A stretch of 64,000 bases of DNA, from positions 496,001 through 560,000 of the forward strand of contig NZ_JABMCZ010000001.1 in NCBI RefSeq assembly GCF_013186535.1, given 5' to 3'. Source of the DNA: Nocardia terpenica. GTDB lineage: Bacteria; Actinomycetota; Actinomycetes; Mycobacteriales; Mycobacteriaceae. The stretch's first letter is position 1; each line of letters begins with the position of its first letter. Made by a program: the position numbers and the translations under genes. Positions 36,837 to 45,370 of the stretch are shown in pieces. Under the pieces are notes generated by a model that had not been told where the DNA came from, searched no databases, and saw nothing but the letters and a program-made list of their open reading frames with translations.

Positions 36837-38867
36837 CTACGGTCGGCTGAAAAGATCGGTGTCGAAGGTGATGTCGGTGCCGGGCCGCACCCAGCGCGGG
36901 TCGATGGCGCAGGGGATGCCGTCCGGCTCGCCGAGCGCGGCGGCGAGCCGGGCGGCCACGCCCGGCGCCAGCGGGGTCAGCGCCATCGCCAGCGTGCGCA
37001 CGGCCATCAGCTCCAGCGCGACGCTGGTGCGGGCCACGCCCGCCGCCGGGGTGGTCGCCAGCACATCCGTGCTCGTCTCGGCGAAATCCCGGGCCTGCGT
37101 GACGAATACGCGCATCGCGGCCACCACCGACCGGGCGTTGAACCGCTCCGGCAGGTAGCCGAGGACCGCGGCCGCCGCGAGATCGGTGATCTGGCCGTAG
37201 AACCGCTCCGTCTCGACGTTCCAGCCGCCGCCCTCGGGCGCGCGCCCGTCGAAGTACTTCAGCGTCCGCGCACCGACCTCGTCGATCCACGCCTGCCAGC
37301 GGCCGATCAGCTCGTCGGAGACGAAGGCCGCGTAGCCCGCCGCCGTGAAGTTCCGCCGCCGCACATCCGGTGTGGTGGCGGCCAGGTACAGCCGGAGCTG
37401 GTCGGCATTGGCCGCCGTGAACGCCTCCCGGGCCCACACGGCGTGCCTGCGGCTGGTGGAGAACTTGGCGCCCTCCAGCAGATAGAACTCGTTGCACACC
37501 AACGTATCCGGCAGCGGGAGCGCGTCGGTGAACGTGCCGAGCACGGCCGGGAAGGCGAAGGCGCGCAGGAACGCGTTGTCGAAGCCGAAGAACAGCACGG
37601 TGCGGGGCCGCTGCTCGGCGGCATACGCCGACCAGTCCGCCGCGCCCTGCTCCCGCGCCAGCTTGTCCAGGGCGACGAGGAAGCGGGCGGCGAGCTCGAA
37701 CGCCGAATACATCCGCTGATCCGCCAGCGCCGGGTCCGCCCCGCCGGTCTGCTCGACGTGGATCGGAATACCGTTCGTGGTCGGTGTGCTGACCGGCAGA
37801 TCCGGCAGCGGCTTGGCGAGCACCCGCTCGATGTAACCGCGCAACCGCGCGTTCATCGCCGTGCCGCGCAGATAGTCGGTAAGCCTGTCGCGCAACGGTT
37901 CCAACGGCAGGAAGTAGCGGGTGAGCAACCGCTGCGACGCTGCGGCCCCGCAGCCCGCGCAGCGCGGATCGACCAGCTCGCGGTCGTTGTAGGGCAGCGC
38001 GCACGCCTCGCACTCGATGCCCGCGGTCTGATCGGACCCGCAGTGCGGGCACGACCCGGAGACGAACGCCTCCAGCAGGAATCGCCCGCAGGGTTCGCAG
38101 TAATTGGTGGGCTCGGACCGGGTGACGAGCGCGCCCTCGGTGAGCAGCCGCCGGAACACGGTGGTCGCCATCGCCGGGTACGACGGTTCGCTCGGCCGCA
38201 CGAAGACGTCCCACTCCACCCCGGCGGCGGCGAGTCCCGCGGTGATGGCGTCCGTATTACGTTCGGCGAGTTCGTGAAACGACAGCCCCGCCGCCGCGGC
38301 CGCGGCGGCCACCTGGGTCTGATGACCGACCGTCCCCAGCAGCAGGTGTGCCCGCGCCCCGGTGGCGAGCACCGCGCGACGGCAGGCGTCGGCGGTCAGC
38401 AGCGGCCCGGCGATATGCCCCAGGTGCAGTTCCCCGTTCGGGGTGGGGAACGACGGCAGGATCAGCACCGGCCGGTCCGGCGTGCCCGTTGCCTGCCGCT
38501 GCCGCCGGTCGGCGTGGGTCCGGGCCAGGGCCGCCATGTCCTCCCACCAGATCGAGTAGAACGACAGCGGCCGGTCGGCGGAGGTGTTGCGCAGCGTGTG
38601 CGGCGCCAGCGGCGGCAGATAGACGGCATCGCCCGCCCGCACCGTCCGAGTCGTTGTGTCCCAGCCGATTTCACCCTCGCCGTCGAGGATCACCCACGCC
38701 TCGAGATCGTGATGGTTGTGCTCGGTGGTGATCTCGCCGGGCCGCAGTGTCACCCGGCGCACCTGAAACGGCGCGGCGGCGGCGGTCGCCCACTCCGGGG
38801 CCGCGCTGCGGACGAAGTCCGGCGCGTCGAGCTCGGGCAGGGTGCGGGGAATAGTGCTGACGATCAT
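36837..38867 (-). CDS. Cupin/methionyl-tRNA-synthetase-like fusion, N-N bond-forming enzyme
   Basis: 676 residues from the ATG at 38867. Residues ~30-110 form a cupin (His50, His52, His53, Glu57 and His90 as metal-ligand candidates). From ~130 on it is MetRS-like: PNGELHLGHIAG for HIGH, Cys pairs of a zinc region (CEPC, CPHC, CEAC, CAGC) and KFSTSRR for KMSKS. This architecture is that of Spb40, Tri28 and formycin/pyrazofurin homologues, which join N6-hydroxylysine to glycine or glutamate to make an N-N bond. It overlaps the lysine N6-hydroxylase gene. The C-terminal anticodon-like part is short, consistent with no role in translation. Confidence 0.92.
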   Translation of the reverse strand: MIVSTIPRTLPELDAPDFVRSAAPEWATAAAAPFQVRRVTLRPGEITTEHNHHDLEAWVILDGEGEIGWDTTTRTVRAGDAVYLPPLAPHTLRNTSADRPLSFYSIWWEDMAALARTHADRRQRQATGTPDRPVLILPSFPTPNGELHLGHIAGPLLTADACRRAVLATGARAHLLLGTVGHQTQVAAAAAAAGLSFHELAERNTDAITAGLAAAGVEWDVFVRPSEPSYPAMATTVFRRLLTEGALVTRSEPTNYCEPCGRFLLEAFVSGSCPHCGSDQTAGIECEACALPYNDRELVDPRCAGCGAAASQRLLTRYFLPLEPLRDRLTDYLRGTAMNARLRGYIERVLAKPLPDLPVSTPTTNGIPIHVEQTGGADPALADQRMYSAFELAARFLVALDKLAREQGAADWSAYAAEQRPRTVLFFGFDNAFLRAFAFPAVLGTFTDALPLPDTLVCNEFYLLEGAKFSTSRRHAVWAREAFTAANADQLRLYLAATTPDVRRRNFTAAGYAAFVSDELIGRWQAWIDEVGARTLKYFDGRAPEGGGWNVETERFYGQITDLAAAAVLGYLPERFNARSVVAAMRVFVTQARDFAETSTDVLATTPAAGVARTSVALELMAVRTLAMALTPLAPGVAARLAAALGEPDGIPCAIDPRWVRPGTDITFDTDLFSRP

Positions 38868-40192
38868 CGATGCACCACCGTTCTGTTCGTCTCGTTCCGG
38901 TCGGCGGCCTCGGAGTCGACCGTCTGCCAGTCCAGCGCCGCGGATACCGCACCGGTGTCGTACCGTTCGAAGCCGAGCAGGCTGTTGGCGATGGTCGCGC
39001 TGCGCCAGGCCAGCAGGCTCAGATTGGGGTCGGCGACGCCGAAGTGCTGCCGCGCCGCGTTCTGCACATACACCCGATTGCCCGCCGGTCCGGTCCAGTC
39101 GAGGCTGAAATCCGCACGCACCCCGGTAGTTCCGTCGCCGGACGGCAGCACCGAACGCAGCGGCGCGAGGGGCCGCGGGAGCTCGTGCCGATAGCCCGTC
39201 GCACAGACCACGAGGTCGACCTCGTGGCGCACTTGGTCGCCGTCGTGCGGCAGCCACGCGGTCGCCAGGCCCGACCCGGTCTGGTCGATGCCGGTCAGCC
39301 GGTGCCCGAGCAGCACGGTGCACGGCCGCGGCACCTGCTCCAGCATCTCCAGGTCGTAGAGCCGCCGGTAGATCGCCTCCAGCAGGCTCACCGACACCCC
39401 GTCGCTGGCCATCTGCTGCTGCCGCACCAGTTCCGCCCGGCGCCCGGCCGGCAGGCCGTGGAAGTAGCGGCTGTAGTTGGGCACGAACAGCTCGTCGACG
39501 AACGGACTGTCGTCCAAGGGCAGCATATTCGGGCGCGAGGTACCCCAGACGATCGACGCGGGCCGATCGCGCGCGGTGAGCAGATGATGCACCACCTCGG
39601 CGCCGCTCTGCCCGCCGCCGACGACCGCCACCCGGCGCCCCGCGAACTCCCGGGGCGCGTCGAGCAGCGCCGAGGCGTGCAGGACCCGCGCCGGATCCAG
39701 CCCGGCCGCGCACGCGGGCAGCTTCGGCGGTAATCCCGTGCCGCTGACCACGTTTCGCGCCCGCAGCACACCCCGATCGGTGCGCACCGCGAACAACTCC
39801 CCGTCCCAGCGCACGTCGTGCACCCGGACCCCGAAGCGCAGGCCGGGAATGCGCTCGGCCGCCCACCGGCAGTACTGCTCGAACTCCCGGCGCGGCACCT
39901 TGGTCCGGCCGGTCACCAGCAGCCGGTAGAAGCGCTTGGTGTCCACCAGAAATGACGGGAACGAGAACGGGTTGGTCGGGTCGACCGGCGTGACCAGATC
40001 CTTGAGGTAGTGCACCTGCATCTGCGCGTCCGGCAGCATCAATCCGGGGTGCCACTCGAAACGCGTCCTGCTGTCGAGGAATTCGGCCTCGAGTGCGGTC
40101 CCGCCGGCGCCCGCCAGCAGTGCGGCGAGACTGAGGTTGGCGGGCCCGATACCGATGCCGATCACATCGAGGACGTCGTGTCCACTTCTCAT
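38864..40192 (-). CDS. L-lysine N6-monooxygenase (hydroxylase)
   Basis: 442 residues from the ATG at 40192. It has the FAD site GIGIGPANLSLAALL, the NADPH site VVGGGQSGAEVVHHLL and the C-terminal VVCATGYRHEL of siderophore-type N-hydroxylating monooxygenases. The substrate could be lysine or ornithine by family, but fusion-type N-N-forming enzymes use N6-hydroxylysine, so lysine is favoured. Its stop overlaps the cupin-MetRS start, placing the two consecutive steps in one coupled pair. Confidence 0.92.
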   Translation of the reverse strand: MRSGHDVLDVIGIGIGPANLSLAALLAGAGGTALEAEFLDSRTRFEWHPGLMLPDAQMQVHYLKDLVTPVDPTNPFSFPSFLVDTKRFYRLLVTGRTKVPRREFEQYCRWAAERIPGLRFGVRVHDVRWDGELFAVRTDRGVLRARNVVSGTGLPPKLPACAAGLDPARVLHASALLDAPREFAGRRVAVVGGGQSGAEVVHHLLTARDRPASIVWGTSRPNMLPLDDSPFVDELFVPNYSRYFHGLPAGRRAELVRQQQMASDGVSVSLLEAIYRRLYDLEMLEQVPRPCTVLLGHRLTGIDQTGSGLATAWLPHDGDQVRHEVDLVVCATGYRHELPRPLAPLRSVLPSGDGTTGVRADFSLDWTGPAGNRVYVQNAARQHFGVADPNLSLLAWRSATIANSLLGFERYDTGAVSAALDWQTVDSEAADRNETNRTVVHR

Positions 40193-41391
40193 GCGGGTGT
40201 GCCTCCAGTTGTGACGCTGCTCGGTGGGGACGCGGCCGCGGGGTCCTCGGCGGTGGTGGTCCACCGCACCCCGAGGGCGGCCAGGTCGGCCTTCATGCGT
40301 GTGAAGTGCGTGGCGGACAACGCCTCGTGCGGGCGCAGCCAGCCGGTGGCGGATACCGTGCCCTCGGCCAGCATCGCGGTGGCGGAGGCGAGGGTGAATC
40401 CGGTCGTGCGGGTCATCGCGGACAGCCCGGTGCTGCGGTCGAACCGATCGACCAGCAGTGCCGACGCGGTCGCCGCCCGGCCGTCGGTGTCCGCCCGGCC
40501 GTGCCCGGTGACCTCCAGCACCACGATGTCCTCGTCCTCGGACCCGGCCCGCAGCCGCGGCGCGAGCACGTTCTCGACCACCCGCAGCGGGGAGACCGAG
40601 ACGCCGTCGACGACGACCGGCGTCTCGTCGAGCAGGCCCAGATCGGCCAATTCGGTGACCGCGCCGGCGAATCCGGGCCAGCGCAGGGTCTTCTGCGTGC
40701 AGTCCGCCGCGGCCAGCGCGGGGTGCCGGGCCAGCCAGGGCACCATGCCGTCGTGATAGCCCTCCAGCCGCCCCACCCCGGGCACGTCGCGGGTTTCCAG
40801 CCCGGAGAATCGCAGCTGGCTGACCGTGCGGCCGTCCTTGATGGCGAGCGAGCGGCGCTGCGCGATGGGCAGGTGGTTGGCCTGCTCACCGCCGAAGAAC
40901 GCGGTGTAGCCCCAGGGCGGCCGGGGCGTGGCGGGGATGCCGCCGCAGCGGATCTCCAGCGCCGCGACCTCGCCGAGCCCACGGGCCACGTCCAGGGCGA
41001 ACAGTTCGGTGAGCCCCGGCTCCAGGCCGATCGGCAGCAGCACCGGGATACCGGCCGCGGTGGCGACCGCGTCGAGCTCGGACAGCTGCGCGGCCGGTGG
41101 CCGGGTGATGCTCGCGATCGGGATCCCGGCCGCCGCGGCCGCGTCGATCGCGGATCGGGTGCCCGCCCAGGGCAGCGCGACCGCGACCGCATCGCTGTCC
41201 GCGAGCGCGTCGGCCACGTCGTCGGTCACCAGAATCCGGCAATCGCCGTGCGGCTCCAGCCATCTCGCCAGGCCGTCGGCCCGGCCGCCGTCGCGATCGA
41301 TGAGCGTCAGGCACGACACCCGCGGGTCGCGCGCGAGCGCGTATGCGGCGCCGCGGCCCATCTGGCCGCAGCCCATCAGCACCAGCTTCAC
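40189..41391 (-). CDS. Saccharopine-dehydrogenase-like NAD(P)-dependent oxidoreductase
   Basis: 400 residues starting at GTG 41391. The N-terminal dinucleotide fold is KLVLMGCGQMGRGAAYALA, followed by PIGLEPGLTELFALDVARG and a C-terminal domain as in saccharopine dehydrogenases. Saccharopine is an N-substituted lysine, so an enzyme of this fold could act on the lysine-linked hydrazine adduct produced by the fusion enzyme, or on the released aminoadipate semialdehyde. The step is not established from sequence. Confidence 0.85.
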   Translation of the reverse strand: MKLVLMGCGQMGRGAAYALARDPRVSCLTLIDRDGGRADGLARWLEPHGDCRILVTDDVADALADSDAVAVALPWAGTRSAIDAAAAAGIPIASITRPPAAQLSELDAVATAAGIPVLLPIGLEPGLTELFALDVARGLGEVAALEIRCGGIPATPRPPWGYTAFFGGEQANHLPIAQRRSLAIKDGRTVSQLRFSGLETRDVPGVGRLEGYHDGMVPWLARHPALAAADCTQKTLRWPGFAGAVTELADLGLLDETPVVVDGVSVSPLRVVENVLAPRLRAGSEDEDIVVLEVTGHGRADTDGRAATASALLVDRFDRSTGLSAMTRTTGFTLASATAMLAEGTVSATGWLRPHEALSATHFTRMKADLAALGVRWTTTAEDPAAASPPSSVTTGGTPA

Positions 41392-41401
41392 GACGGCCCA
41401 C

Positions 41402-42652
41402 TCACTCCCGGCCCCCGGTGACCGTCGCGGTCACCGCTGTTCCCGCGGTGTCGAGCAATCGGTCCAGACCCGCCCGGTCGGTGTGCCGGGCGCAGATCGC
41501 GGCGACCCGCTGGGTGCCGAAGTTGTCCGGCGGCAGCGCCACATCGGCGCCGACCGGCACCTCGGTGAACACGTGGTGATAACCGGGGTCCTCGACCAGA
41601 TCGGCGAGTCCGGTCAGCCCGTCGAACCGGCCCGCCGATTCGGCGAGGACGAAACGCAGCCCGGCCTGCATCTCCCGGTCCGGGGTCAGCCGCAGCGGCT
41701 CGCCGGTCGACACCCGAATCACGTTGGCGAAGAAGTCGATTCCGGTGGCCAGTGGCACCAGATGTGAGGCGATGTAGTCACCGGCCGGGCGCGCGGCCAC
41801 CTCGATGAACCGCATACCGTGCTCGCCCCACTTGGCCTCCAGGTGGAATGCGCAGTTGTCGAAGCCCAGCGCGCCGACGATCTGCTCGGTGCGGGTGCGG
41901 ATCTCGGCGAGGGCGGCGGCGGGCAGGACGCTCGGCAGCCGGTGGGACAGTTCGAGATGGAACGGCTCGGTGGTGACCTTGTCGGTCACCGCGACCTGGT
42001 GCACCACGCCGCCCGCGACGAAACCCTCCACCGACAATTCGGTGCCGGTCAGATATTCCTCGACGATGAATTCCGCGCCGAACTGTCGGAAAACGGGGTC
42101 GAACGCGGGATCGGCGATCCGCTGCAACAGGGCCATGGCGGGTTCGAGATCGGCCTCGGTGCGCAGTTCCAGGATGCCCTTGGAACCGGAGGCGCCGGTC
42201 GGCTTCACGACCACGGGAAAACCGATGTCCGCCACGGCATTACGCAGCTCCGCCAGATCGCTCACCCGCGCATAGCGGGGCAGTACGCCCGCCACGCCGG
42301 ACAGCGCCTGCTTCATCGCGTACTTGTTGCGCGCCGACAGCGCGGCCTGCGCCGACAGCCCCGGCAGGCCCAGATCCGCGGCGATGGCGGATACCAGCTG
42401 CACATCGATCTCGGTGAAATTCGGGACGCCGACGATATCGTGCGCGCCCGCGATCTCCCGGGCCAGCTTCAGGGACCGCTCCAAGTCGTAGGTGTCCACC
42501 TGATGGAACTCGTGTACCAGGGGCTGGGCGAACTCCGGCAGGGCCCGGCCGAGCAGGATCACCCGGTGGCCGAGGCGGCGGGCGGCCAGCAGGGACTCCA
42601 GCCCCTCTCGTTTGATCCGCCGCAGATTGACGAACAGGACGCTGCTGCTCAC
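41402..42652 (-). CDS. ATP-grasp ligase
   Basis: 416 residues from GTG 42652, the first gene of the long minus-strand operon. ATP-grasp motifs include FPVVVKPTGASGSKGI (ATP loop), FIVEEYLTGTELSVEGFV and FIEVAARPAGDYI (metal site). The family joins a carboxylate to an amine via an acylphosphate. It could activate a carboxylate of the hydrazino intermediate for ring closure or link an amino acid; the substrate is unknown. Confidence 0.88.
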   Translation of the reverse strand: MSSSVLFVNLRRIKREGLESLLAARRLGHRVILLGRALPEFAQPLVHEFHQVDTYDLERSLKLAREIAGAHDIVGVPNFTEIDVQLVSAIAADLGLPGLSAQAALSARNKYAMKQALSGVAGVLPRYARVSDLAELRNAVADIGFPVVVKPTGASGSKGILELRTEADLEPAMALLQRIADPAFDPVFRQFGAEFIVEEYLTGTELSVEGFVAGGVVHQVAVTDKVTTEPFHLELSHRLPSVLPAAALAEIRTRTEQIVGALGFDNCAFHLEAKWGEHGMRFIEVAARPAGDYIASHLVPLATGIDFFANVIRVSTGEPLRLTPDREMQAGLRFVLAESAGRFDGLTGLADLVEDPGYHHVFTEVPVGADVALPPDNFGTQRVAAICARHTDRAGLDRLLDTAGTAVTATVTGGRE

Positions 42653-42736
42653 GCGATTCTCCAGACCGGTCGTGTTGGTTCTCGGATGTCAGCGCCAGTC
42701 AACCACGGGCTTCCCGGACTGAAAAGATTTGTCTCG

Positions 42737-42783
42737 CAACACATTCCCTATTGCCCACCGATTGCGCCGAAGGATATGTGTTG
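42737..42783. promoter_or_regulatory. Inverted CAACACAT/ATGTGTTG repeat in the divergent promoter
   Basis: CAACACAT at 42737-42744 and ATGTGTTG at 42776-42783 are perfect inverted copies 31 bp apart. Extended half-sites are CAACACATTCC and, in reverse, CAACACATATCC. The site lies between the divergent ATP-grasp (42652) and oxidase (42820) genes, so it could control both directions. Related half-sites occur at 29318 and 44027. Confidence 0.55.
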
Positions 42784-42819
42784 GTGCGTCCGGGCAGCTG
42801 TCGACAGAGGAGGAACGGG

Positions 42820-43929
42820 ATGAGGGTCGTGGTCATCGGCGCCGGTGTGATCGGATGCTGCGCCGCCCTCCGGTTGGCCGAGGCGGGCGCGCGGGTGAGC
42901 CTGGTCTCGGAGACGGGGCCGGGTGCCACCCTGTCCGCGCACAGCTTCGGCTGGGCCAACGCCATCGACGACGGTTCGTCCGCGTACTACGACCTCAGCG
43001 TCGAGGCGCTGGCCGCGCAGGAGCGCCTGGCCGTCGATACCGCGGAGTCGCCGCGGTGGTTGTGGCGCAGGGGAAATCTGCACTGGGCCGACGATGCGCC
43101 CGGCGCCGCGGCGCTGCGCGACACCGCCGCCGGGTATCGCGAGCACGGATACCCCGTCGCGGAACTGTCACCGGCCGAGGTGCGGCGCGAGCTGGAACCG
43201 GGGCTGCGGTTGGATGGGGTGGCCGGGCCCGTCTACTTCTATCCGGACGATATGCACGTCATGGGCGATCTGATGCTGAGCGCGGTGCTGCGCCGGGCCC
43301 GAACCGCGGGCGTGCGCCTGCGGATCGGCGAGCCGGTGGCCACGGTATTCCCCGACGGCAGCGGCGTGCGGTTCCGCGACGGGGAATCACTGGCCGCCGA
43401 CGCCGTGCTGTGCTGCGCCGGGCGCGGAAACATCGACCTGCTGGCCGGTCTCGGGGTCGCACTGCCGCTGCTGGAACCGGGTAGCCCCCAGCGGCTGACC
43501 CGCGGTCTGCTCGTCCGCACCACCCGGGTGGCCGAGCCGGTCACCCGGGTGGTGCACGCGCCCGGTCTGAGCATCCGGCCGGACCGCGACGACCGGCTGA
43601 TGCTGCACTGCCACGACCTCGATCACACCCTGACCGCCGACTCGGACGCGCTGGCCCTCGCCGACCGGATCCTGGATCGGCTGCCCGAGGTGCTGCCCGG
43701 CGCGGCCGGGGCCGGGGTGGAGTCGCTGTTCGTCGGCGTGCGCCCGATGCCACGCGACGGGCGCTCGATCGTGGGGCCGGTGCGCGACGCCGAGGGCGTG
43801 TATGTCGTTGCGACACACAGCGGTATGACTCTGGCCCCGGTGCTCGCCGAGATCGCCGCCCGCGAGGTGCTGGGTGCGCCCGACCCGTCGGCCGACGCGT
43901 TCCGGCCGGAGCGGTTCGCGCTGCTGTAG
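42820..43929 (+). CDS. FAD-dependent D-amino-acid-oxidase/glycine-oxidase-like enzyme
   Basis: 369 residues from the ATG at 42820 with AGAGGAGG 7 nt upstream. The FAD-binding VVVIGAGVIGCCAALRLAEAG opens the protein and GVRPMPRDGRSIVGP with THSGMTLAPVLAEIAARE closes it. Homologues in hydrazine pathways (Spb39, Tri27 type) oxidise a C-N bond next to the new hydrazine and release one half of the lysine conjugate. Divergent arrangement with the N-N operon supports this role. Confidence 0.85.
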   Translation: MRVVVIGAGVIGCCAALRLAEAGARVSLVSETGPGATLSAHSFGWANAIDDGSSAYYDLSVEALAAQERLAVDTAESPRWLWRRGNLHWADDAPGAAALRDTAAGYREHGYPVAELSPAEVRRELEPGLRLDGVAGPVYFYPDDMHVMGDLMLSAVLRRARTAGVRLRIGEPVATVFPDGSGVRFRDGESLAADAVLCCAGRGNIDLLAGLGVALPLLEPGSPQRLTRGLLVRTTRVAEPVTRVVHAPGLSIRPDRDDRLMLHCHDLDHTLTADSDALALADRILDRLPEVLPGAAGAGVESLFVGVRPMPRDGRSIVGPVRDAEGVYVVATHSGMTLAPVLAEIAAREVLGAPDPSADAFRPERFALL

Positions 43930-43960
43930 CGCAAACACGATGCGCCGGAACGGATCCGCG

Positions 43961-43979
43961 ACTGAGGAAATTCCTCACT
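43961..43979. promoter_or_regulatory. 19-bp inverted repeat, candidate cluster operator (copy 2)
   Basis: ACTGAGGAAATTCCTCACT differs from the 29436 copy at one position, which breaks one base pair of the outer arms. It follows the oxidase stop by 31 bp and precedes the LLM operon start by 363 bp. The presence in two separate promoter regions supports a shared regulator. Confidence 0.6.
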
Positions 43980-44014
43980 TGACCGCGAGCGAGTCGCGCA
44001 TTGGCGCGCCGAAC

Positions 44015-44037
44015 TATGTTGCCCGACAACATATTCC
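44015..44037. promoter_or_regulatory. TATGTTG-N5-CAACATA inverted repeat with CAACAnAwwCC extension
   Basis: TATGTTG (44015-44021) and CAACATA (44027-44033) are perfect inverted repeats separated by 5 bp, and the right half extends as CAACATATTCC. It resembles the half-sites at 42737 and 42773. It lies within the AT-rich 413-bp leader (43930-44342) of the LLM operon; no gene is seen in that leader. Confidence 0.5.
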
Positions 44038-44342
44038 GCGATATTTCACGGAAAACGTTGCGGTATATGGTAATTCGATCGAAGCTTGCGTCATTGGCGG
44101 CGCATTACCAGATCTCGGTGGAGTCGTGCAGGCGAACGGGCATCTACGGGAATCGGACAATAGGGGTATTGACTGGTGTCTACGCGCTATGGTTACTTTC
44201 TTTCAAGCGGAACTTTCGGATCAGGAATTCACGCTAGGCATTCCGCTGCAACTTGTTCGAAAGCTGCTCGCCGTTCAGGTTTTCTGGTGGCCGAGTTGTG
44301 CACGATTGGGAAGTGGGGCACGGCCATTCTGAGGCGATATTC

Positions 44343-45365
44343 ATGACGGCGACAACGCGAAAGCCGATTGTCTCCGTCGGTTACGAATTGCCGCGAGCAG
44401 GGATGACGGGGCCCGCCCGGGCCCTGCTCGCCGTGGCCCGGGCCGCGGAGGCCGCCGGTGTCGACTACCTGGTCCTGCCCGACCGGCCCGCCGCCGATCC
44501 CGGCGGCGCGAGCGCACCGGCCGCCGCCATCACCGCGGCCCTGCTCGCCTCCGGCACCGAGCACCTCGGCGTCGTGGTCTCCACCGCCATCGCGTACTGG
44601 GAGCCCTACAATCTCGCCCGGGTCCTGGCCTCGCTCGACCACATCAGCGCGGGGCGGGCGGGCTGGCAGGTCGTCACCGCGCTCGACGCGGCCGCCGACG
44701 CCAATCATCGCCGCGCCGGATTCGATCCGGCGGCCAACCGCGAGGCCCGCGCCATCGAGTACGTCCCGCTGGTCCGCGACCTGTGGGACAGCTGGGAGGA
44801 CGGCGCCTTCGTGCACGACAAGGACAGCGGGTGCCTCGTCGACGTCGACCGCATCCACGTCCTCGGGCACGCCGGTCCCGCGCTTCAGGTGCGCGGCCCG
44901 CTGAACGTGGCCCGCCCGCCGCAGGGCCACCCGGTCGTATTCGCCGCCGCCACGGACCCGCTCGTCGCCTCCGCCGCCGACGTGCTGACCACCGGCCGCC
45001 CCGGCGCGACCGACCGGCCGCACCGGGTCCTCGCGGTCGAGCCCTTCGTCGCCGCGGACACCCGGCGTGCGCACGAATTGCACGGCGCCGCAGGCACACC
45101 CGAGGGCGACGCGGATCGCGCCGTCGTGGTGGGCGCTCCGGCCGCGGTCGCCGACCGATTACTCGGCTGGGCCGACTCGGTCGATGGCTTTCTCGTGCGA
45201 TTCGCCACCCTCGACCAGCTTGCCGCGTTCACCGACCTGGTCCTGCCGCGCCTGCGCGCGGCCGGATCGCCCGAGCCCGCCGGTCCGCGCAGCCTCCGGG
45301 CCCGACTGGGTCTGGCCAGGCCCGCGAACCGGCTCGTCGCCACCGCCGCCGCGGAGAGGAGCTGA
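44343..45365 (+). CDS. LLM-class flavin-dependent monooxygenase (1)
   Basis: 340 residues from the ATG at 44343 with GAGG upstream. It is a bacterial-luciferase-like protein related to the NtaA/SnaA branch (PYNLARVLASLDHISAGRAGWQVVT), but about 100 residues shorter than its neighbour, with a shortened middle section. It would use reduced FMN and O2, supplied by the FMN reductase encoded at 31120. It begins the plus-strand operon of LLM1-LLM2-regulator, 5 nt before the next start. Confidence 0.87.
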   Translation: MTATTRKPIVSVGYELPRAGMTGPARALLAVARAAEAAGVDYLVLPDRPAADPGGASAPAAAITAALLASGTEHLGVVVSTAIAYWEPYNLARVLASLDHISAGRAGWQVVTALDAAADANHRRAGFDPAANREARAIEYVPLVRDLWDSWEDGAFVHDKDSGCLVDVDRIHVLGHAGPALQVRGPLNVARPPQGHPVVFAAATDPLVASAADVLTTGRPGATDRPHRVLAVEPFVAADTRRAHELHGAAGTPEGDADRAVVVGAPAAVADRLLGWADSVDGFLVRFATLDQLAAFTDLVLPRLRAAGSPEPAGPRSLRARLGLARPANRLVATAAAERS

Positions 45366-45370
45366 CCGGC

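Noticed and set aside
36837..38867. Housekeeping methionyl-tRNA synthetase
   Set aside because: The N-terminal cupin, the reduced C-terminal part and coupling to a lysine N6-hydroxylase fit the N-N bond-forming family instead.
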